This document shows positions 1 to 4,890 of a stretch of 7,891 nt of DNA, piece after piece. A model generated the notes under the pieces. It searched no databases, was not told the origin of the DNA, and was given only the letters and a program-made list of their open reading frames with translations. Origin of the DNA: Lachnospiraceae bacterium (lineage in GTDB: Bacteria; Bacillota; Clostridia; Lachnospirales; Lachnospiraceae); NCBI GenBank assembly GCA_003520105.1, contig DOVL01000283.1:1-7891 (forward strand). Reading direction: 5' to 3'. The first letter of the stretch is position 1; each line of letters starts with the position of its first letter. Made by a program: the position numbers and the translations under genes.

Positions 1-1283
1 TGATCAATGATGCCAAGGCGGCACGACAGGAACTCACTGTGATCGCCTGTGATATTCCTTCCGGTATTTCAAGCGAAAGCGGCAAGGTGCTGGGGACGGC
101 GGTTAAGGCTGATCTGACCGTAACCTTCGGCTTCACAAAGCTTGGTATGCTTTTCGGAGAGGGAAGAGAGTGCTCCGGAAGGATCATTACGAAAGATATC
201 GGTTTTCCGGCTGCGGCATATACTTGCAGCGGAAATAAACAGGATGCGGCAGGTGTTATGTCTGACGATAATGTTTCGGCAGAAAAGAATAGCAGAGTAA
301 TAGTAGGTCATTATGGTTTTGACATAAATGATGTTAAAAAGCTGCTTCCGGTTCGCAGAGCTGATGCAAATAAGGGCAGCTTCGGCAAGCTTCTTCTGGT
401 TGCCGGAAACAGTGAGATAAGTGGTGCGGCTGTGATCGCCGGACAGGCTGCTTTTCGTACGGGAGCCGGACTAGTGAAGATATTCACTGATAAGGCTAAC
501 AGAGATATTATCGGAGCGGCAGTTCCTGAAGCACTGCTTAGTTGCTATGATAAAAAGATCATTGCCGGATCAGATAATGTTGATGTTGATGAAAACAACA
601 ATGATGTAACCGTAGCAAATGTTGACGGTGTTTCAGAGATAAAAGGTTTTATTGAAGACGCCGTGAAGTGGTCGACGGCTGTGGCGATCGGGCCGGGACT
701 CGGAACGGATGAGAGTGCTGTAAGGCTTCTTGAGATGGTTCTGGACAGTGCACAGGACTATGATAAGCCGGTTGTGATCGATGCTGATGCAATCAATATT
801 ATCTCTGCAAAGAGAGATATTTTAAAGAAACATATTATCAATACTGATGTCTTAACGAGAGAAGCGCGAATGATAATCACTCCTCATATGCTTGAGATGG
901 CACGTCTTATAAGAGAAGATGACGAGGAGGTTAAGGCTGCTCTCGGCAGGATAGTGGATGACAGATTTGAAGTTGCAAAGTCTGTTTCAAATGAATATAA
1001 TGTTATTTCGGTACTGAAGGATGCACGTACCGTTGTTTCTGATGGAAGCGACAGCTTTTATATCAATACCAATGGCAACAGCGGTATGGCCAAGGGCGGC
1101 AGCGGTGACAGTCTTACAGGTATCATCGGTTCACTTCTTGCACAGGGCATGAAGCCTGTAGACGCAGCAAGAGTGGGCGTATTTATCCATGGCGCTGCCG
1201 GAGACAGGGCGGCCGAAAAGTGTGGCCGGGTTGGAATGACAGCCACAGATCTGAATGATTCCATTGTAGATATAATCAACTGA
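1..1283 (+). CDS. nnr: Bifunctional NAD(P)H-hydrate epimerase / ADP-dependent NAD(P)H-hydrate dehydratase, 5'-truncated
   Basis: This cytosolic enzyme repairs hydrated NADH and NADPH: the N-terminal YjeF_N domain interconverts the R and S hydrates, and the C-terminal ribokinase-like domain dehydrates the S form using ADP. The reading frame is already open at base 3, so the start lies upstream; 426 residues are visible and roughly 80-100 appear to be missing against the usual length of about 500. The end of the epimerase domain is seen as CDIPSG (visible residues 16-21) and KADLTVTFGFTKLGML. The kinase-like domain shows GKLLLVAGN, AIGPGLGTDE (about 228-237), VVIDADA, ITPH (292-295) and GMAKGGSGD (361-369), whose last Asp is the expected catalytic base. 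Two oddities are LEMARL where PGEMARL is usual after the PH, and a hydrophilic Asn/Asp-rich loop at about 184-215. The GTG at 39 is internal, not a start. Alr follows after 88 bases, a common Clostridia order. Confidence 0.93.
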   Translation, partial: INDAKAARQELTVIACDIPSGISSESGKVLGTAVKADLTVTFGFTKLGMLFGEGRECSGRIITKDIGFPAAAYTCSGNKQDAAGVMSDDNVSAEKNSRVIVGHYGFDINDVKKLLPVRRADANKGSFGKLLLVAGNSEISGAAVIAGQAAFRTGAGLVKIFTDKANRDIIGAAVPEALLSCYDKKIIAGSDNVDVDENNNDVTVANVDGVSEIKGFIEDAVKWSTAVAIGPGLGTDESAVRLLEMVLDSAQDYDKPVVIDADAINIISAKRDILKKHIINTDVLTREARMIITPHMLEMARLIREDDEEVKAALGRIVDDRFEVAKSVSNEYNVISVLKDARTVVSDGSDSFYINTNGNSGMAKGGSGDSLTGIIGSLLAQGMKPVDAARVGVFIHGAAGDRAAEKCGRVGMTATDLNDSIVDIIN

Positions 1284-1371
1284 AAGTGGTCAATAACAAT
1301 GAATATTGATATATAACACTTATGTATGTGTATCAAATGATGATATCAATGAATGAAAAAGAGGCGTAGAC

Positions 1372-2529
1372 ATGCGTAATTACAATCGTATTGAAGCGGA
1401 TATAGATCTTGACGCAGTTAGGTATAATATAGAACAGCTGAAGGCGCTGAATCCTTCGGACAGGAAGACTCTTCTTGTCATCAAGGCGGATGCCTATGGT
1501 CACGGTGCTGTGACCTTTGCAGAGGAGTTTGATGACCTTGCCGATTATTTTGGAGTTGCCTGCATCGATGAGGGTGTCGAATTGAGGCGTGCAGGTGTCA
1601 CAAAGCCTATACTCATCCTTGGAAATACAGATGAAGAGGATTTTGAAACGGCTATAGAGAATGATATAACCATGGCTGTTTACAATGCTGATAAATGCAA
1701 GCTGCTTTCCGATACAGCACTTAAGCTGGGAAAGAAGGCTAAGGTGCACATCAAGGCCGATTCCGGAATGAGCAGGATCGGTTTTCAGTGCAATGAAGAT
1801 GGTGTGAGAGAGGCGTCAAAGCTTCTTTCGATGGAAGGACTTGATGTCGAAGGAGTGTTTACGCATTTTGCAAAGGCTGACACTGTAGATAAAAATGATG
1901 CTATAGGTCAGAGAACAAGATTTAATGAATTTATAAATGCACTTACTGAAAGAGGATTTATCTTCAGTATTAAGCATATTGATAACAGTGCAGGGGCTAT
2001 GGAAATACATTCAAATGGCTTCGATATGATGAGGCTTGGTATCGCCATATATGGCCTGGAGCCTTCCGATGAGATGAACAGGGAGCTTGTGCTTAAGCCG
2101 GCTATGACTCTGAAGGCACATATTACTCATATCAAAACTCTTGAACCGGGCAGAGGTATAAGCTACGGCTGGACCTATGTGACCGAGAAGGAGATGAGGG
2201 TGGCAACTGTTTCTGCCGGATATGCCGATGGTTATCCCAGGGCACAGTCGAATCTCGGACGAGTTCTTATCAGAGGCAGATATGCGCCTATACTCGGAAG
2301 AGTATGTATGGATCAGTTTATGGTTGATGTAACTGATATTCCTGAGGCTGAGCTGCGCGATGAGGTTATACTGTTCGGAACGGACGGAGTTCTTTCTATT
2401 CCGGTTGAGGAGGTCGCTGAGCCTGCAAACAGCTTCAATTACGAGCTTGTATGTAATGTTGCAAGACGTGTGCCGAGGGTGTATTTTAAAAATAGTACCA
2501 AATACAAAGAAGTAAATTACTTGCTCTGA
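1372..2529 (+). CDS. alr: Alanine racemase (PLP-dependent)
   Basis: The enzyme converts L-alanine to D-alanine in the cytosol, supplying D-Ala-D-Ala for peptidoglycan and, where present, D-alanylation of teichoic acids. Its 385 residues match the family length. The N-terminal TIM-barrel domain has the PLP-lysine motif VIKADAYGHG with Lys38 and Tyr42. It also has KADSGMSRIGF with Arg135, THFAKAD, and HIDNSAG (202-208). The second catalytic base is Tyr265 in GISYGWTY, the numbering used for the Geobacillus enzyme, followed by SAGYADGYPR. The C-terminal beta domain has GRVCMDQFMVD with Cys312-Met313-Asp314 and ends with the usual YELVCNVARRVPRVY. AAAGAGG at 1358-1364 lies seven bases before the ATG, which supports this start. 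No required residue is missing. It probably shares a transcript with nnr, since I see no convincing promoter in the gap. Confidence 0.97.
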   Translation: MRNYNRIEADIDLDAVRYNIEQLKALNPSDRKTLLVIKADAYGHGAVTFAEEFDDLADYFGVACIDEGVELRRAGVTKPILILGNTDEEDFETAIENDITMAVYNADKCKLLSDTALKLGKKAKVHIKADSGMSRIGFQCNEDGVREASKLLSMEGLDVEGVFTHFAKADTVDKNDAIGQRTRFNEFINALTERGFIFSIKHIDNSAGAMEIHSNGFDMMRLGIAIYGLEPSDEMNRELVLKPAMTLKAHITHIKTLEPGRGISYGWTYVTEKEMRVATVSAGYADGYPRAQSNLGRVLIRGRYAPILGRVCMDQFMVDVTDIPEAELRDEVILFGTDGVLSIPVEEVAEPANSFNYELVCNVARRVPRVYFKNSTKYKEVNYLL

Positions 2530-2540
2530 ATCAGAGTTTT
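2524..2540 (+). terminator. Weak hairpin plus TTTT at the alr stop codon
   Basis: The bases CTCTG (2524-2528) and CAGAG (2532-2536) can pair around an AAT loop, followed at once by four T. The stem overlaps the alr stop codon. Five base pairs and four T make at best a partial terminator, but together with the TATAAT just downstream it hints at a transcript boundary here. Confidence 0.25.
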
Positions 2541-2574
2541 GTGAATAAATATGATAGACGGATGATCAGGCTTT

Positions 2575-2580
2575 TATAAT
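2575..2580 (+). promoter_or_regulatory. Possible -10 box for the CBS/CorC gene
   Basis: A perfect TATAAT stands 45 bases before the ATG at 2625. No good -35 hexamer is found 16-18 bases upstream, so the assignment is weak. If used, transcription would begin near 2587, giving a leader of about 38 bases that contains the AAGGGGAA at 2607. It would also leave almost no leader for the possible upstream starts at 2583 and 2592. Confidence 0.3.
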
Positions 2581-2606
2581 AATTGCGGATCATGGGTTAT
2601 ATACAT

Positions 2607-2614
2607 AAGGGGAA
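2607..2614 (+). promoter_or_regulatory. Ribosome binding site that favours the start at 2625
   Basis: AAGGGGAA lies about 11-12 bases before ATG 2625, slightly far but usable. Neither the TTG at 2583 nor the ATG at 2592 has a purine-rich site at proper distance, so 2625 is preferred. Confidence 0.5.
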
Positions 2615-2624
2615 TGAACGTCGG

Positions 2625-3425
2625 ATGTTTAAACGTTTAGATGAAGAAAAAGTTGAAGAGGAGATACTTTCCATAGTCGAGGAAGGCCACGAGCAGGGCG
2701 TTATCCATGAGGATGAGGCGATGATGATCACCAACATCCTTGAATTCGATGACAAATGTGTTCGTGATATCATGATCGGCCGCAGCAGGATTTTTGCGCT
2801 TAATAAGTCGGAGAAAATATCCGAGGTGCTTCCGAAGGTTCTGGAATCAAACTACTCCAGATGTCCGGTATACGATGGCGAGATTGACAATATCATCGGT
2901 GTGCTGCATCTGAAGGATCTTATTGCGGCTTATTTGAAGGATCCTGAGAAGCCTATCGAGACTATCACGGAAGAGACTATGTTCATCCATCCGACTTTTG
3001 AGATATCCAAGCTTCTGAAGAGGATGCAGAAGGAAAAAAATCACATGGCGATAGTCATTGATGAATACGGACAGACCGATGGAATCGTTACTCTTGAGGA
3101 TATCATAGAAGAGATCGTCGGAAATATTCTTGACGAGCACGATGAGGACGATAACCAGATCAAGAAGACTGCTGATGATGCGTATATCGTTGATGGGCTG
3201 ATGAGTCTGAATGATCTTGAGGAGCTTATGCCTGATGTGGAATTCCCTGAGGGAGAGGTGGAAACACTGAACGGCTTCCTGCTTTATAAGCTCGGAAGAC
3301 TGCCTGAAGAGAATGAAAACATCAAGATTGATTACGGAGGCTATGCTTTTACTCCTTTACTTATTAAGGATAATATGATATTGTCTGTCAGGATAGAAAA
3401 ACAGCCTGAGGATGACAGAGATTGA
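2625..3425 (+). CDS. CBS-pair / CorC_HlyC-domain protein, soluble (hemolysin or CorC-like family)
   Basis: This is a 266-residue cytosolic protein of the family annotated as hemolysin, CorC or transporter-associated domain. After a short acidic helical lead (1-45) come two CBS domains, about 46-105 (RDIMIGRSRIFAL to IIGVLHLKDLI) and 110-166 (MFIHPTFEISKLLKRM to DGIVTLEDIIEEIVG). The CorC_HlyC domain follows at about 180-258 (AYIVDGLMSLNDLEELM, ETLNGFLLYKLGRLPE). CBS pairs of this class commonly bind adenine nucleotides, and family members act in Mg/Co homeostasis. The DUF21/CNNM membrane domain that makes many relatives transporters is absent, as in enterobacterial CorC, so this is more likely a regulator or partner than a channel. 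Starts at 2583 or 2592 would add 14 or 11 residues that contribute nothing to a known domain. It sits 95 bases after alr and 52 before yebC. The exact substrate is unknown. Confidence 0.88.
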   Translation: MFKRLDEEKVEEEILSIVEEGHEQGVIHEDEAMMITNILEFDDKCVRDIMIGRSRIFALNKSEKISEVLPKVLESNYSRCPVYDGEIDNIIGVLHLKDLIAAYLKDPEKPIETITEETMFIHPTFEISKLLKRMQKEKNHMAIVIDEYGQTDGIVTLEDIIEEIVGNILDEHDEDDNQIKKTADDAYIVDGLMSLNDLEELMPDVEFPEGEVETLNGFLLYKLGRLPEENENIKIDYGGYAFTPLLIKDNMILSVRIEKQPEDDRD

Positions 3426-3464
3426 AAATATTAGAGCTCGGGCGTAATAATGATAAATATTTTT

Positions 3465-3470
3465 AAGGAG
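3465..3470 (+). promoter_or_regulatory. Strong ribosome binding site of yebC
   Basis: AAGGAG is placed seven bases before ATG 3478 and fixes the start together with the conserved MSGHSK N-terminus. The gap before it carries the AT-rich inverted repeat AAATATT/AATATTT, which I do not interpret. Confidence 0.8.
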
Positions 3471-3477
3471 AATAAAG

Positions 3478-4212
3478 ATGTCAGGACATTCAAAATTTGC
3501 AAACATTAAGCATAAGAAAGAGAAGAACGACGCAGCAAAAGGTAAGATCTTTACAGTCATCGGACGTGAGATCGTTGTAGCAGTTAAGGAAGGCGGTCCG
3601 GATCCTTCAAACAACAGCAAGCTTCGTGATGTTATTGCCAAGGCTAAGGCAAACAACATGCCAAATGATACTATCGAAAGAGGTATCAAGAAGGCTGCAG
3701 GTGATGCAAATGCAGCAAACTACACATACATGACTTATGAAGGTTATGGTCCTGCAGGAACAGCTATCATCGTAAATGCTCTTACAGATAACAAGAACAG
3801 AACAGCTTCAAATGTAAGAAGTGCATTCACAAAGGGTGGCGGAAGTGTTGGAACAACAGGCTGCGTTTCATATATGTTTGATCAGAAGGGACAGATCATT
3901 ATCGATAAGGAAGAGTGCAAGATGTCTGCGGATGATCTCATGATGGCAGCACTTGATGCCGGAGCTGAGGATTTTGCAGAGGAAGAGGACAGCTTCGAGA
4001 TCATTACAGCGCCTGATGATTTCAGTGCAGTAAGAGAAGCTCTTGAAGCAGCAGGAGTTCCTATGCTTGAGGCTGTAGTAACAATGATCCCTCAGAACTA
4101 TGTTTCCGTAACAGCTGAAGATGATGTTAAGAAGATCCAGAGAATACTCGATCTCCTTGATGAGGATGATGATGTTGAGGCTGTTTATACGAACTGGGAG
4201 GAACAGGAGTGA
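3478..4212 (+). CDS. yebC: YebC/PmpR (TACO1) family DNA/RNA-associated regulatory protein
   Basis: The protein has 244 residues and the three-domain YebC fold. It starts with the signature [25 protein letters not shown], followed by [36 protein letters not shown] (38-72), [39 protein letters not shown] (87-125), and a C-terminal acidic alpha/beta region ending in VYTNWEEQE. Phe7 replaces the Trp usual in other phyla. Family members were described as DNA-binding regulators (PmpR), and mitochondrial TACO1 and some bacterial YebC proteins act in translation, so 'probable transcriptional regulator' is only one reading. Codon use differs from the neighbours: 11 of 14 Thr codons are ACA and none is ACC, while nnr uses ACG, ACC, ACT and ACA freely. 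With the strong ribosome binding site this suggests high expression. The gene runs into the large inverted repeat eight bases after its stop. Confidence 0.95.
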   Translation: MSGHSKFANIKHKKEKNDAAKGKIFTVIGREIVVAVKEGGPDPSNNSKLRDVIAKAKANNMPNDTIERGIKKAAGDANAANYTYMTYEGYGPAGTAIIVNALTDNKNRTASNVRSAFTKGGGSVGTTGCVSYMFDQKGQIIIDKEECKMSADDLMMAALDAGAEDFAEEEDSFEIITAPDDFSAVREALEAAGVPMLEAVVTMIPQNYVSVTAEDDVKKIQRILDLLDEDDDVEAVYTNWEEQE

Positions 4213-4236
4213 TAAAGCGTTAGAAACAAGCCATGC

Positions 4237-4296
4237 AACAAAAAAAATAAGAGAGGATGAATGCTTGCATTCGTATCCTCTCTTATTTTTTTTGTT
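4237..4296. terminator. Bidirectional intrinsic terminator between convergent genes
   Basis: A perfect 22-bp stem (4237-4258 with 4275-4296) carries eight A on the left and eight T on the right, around a GC-containing core GAGAGGAT/ATCCTCTC. Its tip can pair further as GAATG/CATTC, with a two-base GT bulge on the right side. Read from either strand, the core hairpin is followed by eight T, so it can end both yebC and the convergent small gene. The A and T tracts also pair with each other, typical of a two-way terminator. Confidence 0.8.
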
Positions 4297-4316
4297 ATAC
4301 GGCGCCTTCAGCGATG

Positions 4317-4345
4317 GTTCTTGATTTGCGAAGCAGATCAAGAAC
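4317..4345. repeat. Second hairpin inside the convergent inverted repeat
   Basis: GTTCTTGAT (4317-4325) pairs perfectly with ATCAAGAAC (4337-4345); a T-G wobble and TGC/GCA extend it to 13 pairs closing a GAA loop (4330-4332). There is no T tract on either side, so it is not a terminator by itself. It has no known counterpart that I recognise. Confidence 0.65.
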
Positions 4346-4377
4346 AGCATGGCTTGTTTCTATTTTTGTTTTAGAAA

Positions 4378-4740
4378 TCACTCCGTCACTGCCGAAATAA
4401 TATCCTCAGCCTTGTCAGCAACTTCCTCTGCTGCGTCAGCAGCATCGTCAGCGTCGATCTCAACGTAGTCTCTGACAACCTCTTCAACAGCCTCATCTAC
4501 ATCATCAGAAGACTTGTTAGCCCAAGGAGCCTTCTCCTTAAGGGTCTCGGCCTTATCCTTGATAGTAGCAGCCTTGTCTTTAACTACTGTTTTAGCTTTA
4601 GAGATCTTCTCGTCAACATCATATTTCTGATATGTCTTAGAACTCTTTAAATCATCTCTGAAAAGATAGCAGATGCCTGAAACTGCAGCAGCTGCAACGG
4701 TGAATTTAACAACTCCTCCAAGAAAACTATTCTTTGCCAT
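4378..4740 (-). CDS. Small membrane-anchored helical protein, YtxH/LEA-like, function unknown
   Basis: The 120-residue product has a short N-terminus, a single hydrophobic segment at about 8-26 (GGVVKFTVAAAAVSGICYL) and then a charged, almost wholly helical region. Three clear heptads follow one another at residues 53-73: VKDKAAT, IKDKAET, LKEKAPW. The last 42 residues are strongly acidic and Ala/Val-rich (DDVDEAVEEVVRDYVEID and on). The layout recalls YtxH-type and LEA-like envelope or stress proteins, but I see no diagnostic motif and the name is only descriptive. The segment lacks a signal-peptidase site, so it is likely a membrane anchor with a cytosolic or surface tail. The start at 4740 is chosen because AAGGAG stands eight bases ahead of it; an in-frame ATG 72 bases upstream (4812) would place Arg-rich non-family sequence in front. 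It converges with yebC and diverges from the MutS-like gene. Confidence 0.75.
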   Translation of the reverse strand: MAKNSFLGGVVKFTVAAAAVSGICYLFRDDLKSSKTYQKYDVDEKISKAKTVVKDKAATIKDKAETLKEKAPWANKSSDDVDEAVEEVVRDYVEIDADDAADAAEEVADKAEDIISAVTE

Positions 4741-4748
4741 ATTATCTT

Positions 4749-4754
4749 CTCCTT
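4749..4754 (-). promoter_or_regulatory. Ribosome binding site deciding the small gene's start
   Basis: On the - strand this reads AAGGAG, eight bases before ATG at 4740. The alternative ATG at 4812 would sit upstream of this site and next to the likely -10 box, so it would be nearly at the start of the mRNA. Confidence 0.8.
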
Positions 4755-4816
4755 TACAATAAAAATTGGTTTTCATGCCACGTCGAAGTGGATCGGCACT
4801 TAAACCCCACACATAG

Positions 4817-4845
4817 ATTTTAATACGAATTCACATTTTATTCAA
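4817..4845 (-). promoter_or_regulatory. Probable promoter of the small membrane-protein gene
   Basis: On the - strand TTGAAT (4845-4840) and TAAAAT (4822-4817) are separated by exactly 17 bases. They match the sigma-A consensus at 4 of 6 and 5 of 6 positions. Transcription would begin near 4810, giving a leader of about 70 bases before ATG 4740. In that leader CCAC and GTGG (4778-4781 and 4788-4791) could form only a small hairpin. Confidence 0.45.
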
Positions 4846-4855
4846 GCAACTTTTC

Positions 4856-4882
4856 TTGATATAAAAAAAATATTGTGATAAT
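4856..4882 (+). promoter_or_regulatory. Probable extended -10 promoter of the MutS-like gene
   Basis: TTGATA (4856-4861) and GATAAT (4877-4882) each match the sigma-A hexamers at 5 of 6 positions. The spacer is short, 15 bases, but ends in TGT, giving the extended -10 form TG-N-GATAAT. Transcription would begin about 4889-4891, right at the ATG of the next gene. The -35 box stands ten bases from that of the divergent promoter. Confidence 0.4.
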
Positions 4883-4890
4883 CTCTTTTT

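Larger units (their letters stand above)
4221..4362. repeat. Nested inverted repeat folding as a three-way junction
   Basis: A perfect 16-bp outer inverted repeat (4221-4236, TAGAAACAAGCCATGC, with 4347-4362) encloses two further perfect or near-perfect hairpins. Stem 2 (4237-4258 with 4275-4296) begins at the very next base after the outer arm. Stem 3 (4317-4329 with 4333-4345) ends one base before the closing arm. A 20-base linker with the palindrome GGCGCC at 4301-4306 joins them. The whole unit can form a three-way junction in RNA from either strand, or a cruciform in DNA. It nearly fills the 165-base gap between two convergent genes. No target-site duplication is visible at its ends, so mobility is not supported. 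Whether it recurs elsewhere in the genome cannot be told here. Confidence 0.8.

Noticed and set aside
1333..1749. Open frame of 138 codons on the - strand within alr
   Set aside because: It is antisense to a well-conserved alanine racemase, has no ribosome binding site and no recognisable motif.
4121..4324. Open frame of 67 codons on the + strand overlapping the yebC end and the terminator
   Set aside because: It is out of frame with yebC, has no ribosome binding site, and half of it is the hairpin sequence.
3868..4350. Open frame of 160 codons on the - strand across the 3' part of yebC and the inverted repeat
   Set aside because: It lies opposite a certain gene, reads through the terminator structure, has Cys/Ile/Leu-rich composition typical of an antisense shadow and has no ribosome binding site.
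4221..4362. Calling the inverted repeat a MITE or insertion-sequence remnant
   Set aside because: The terminal repeats are perfect, but no flanking target duplication or transposase trace is visible, and copy number is unknown.
4741..4812. Longer start for the small - strand gene, adding 24 residues
   Set aside because: AAGGAG lies between the two candidates at the right distance for 4740, and the extra residues look like translated leader sequence.
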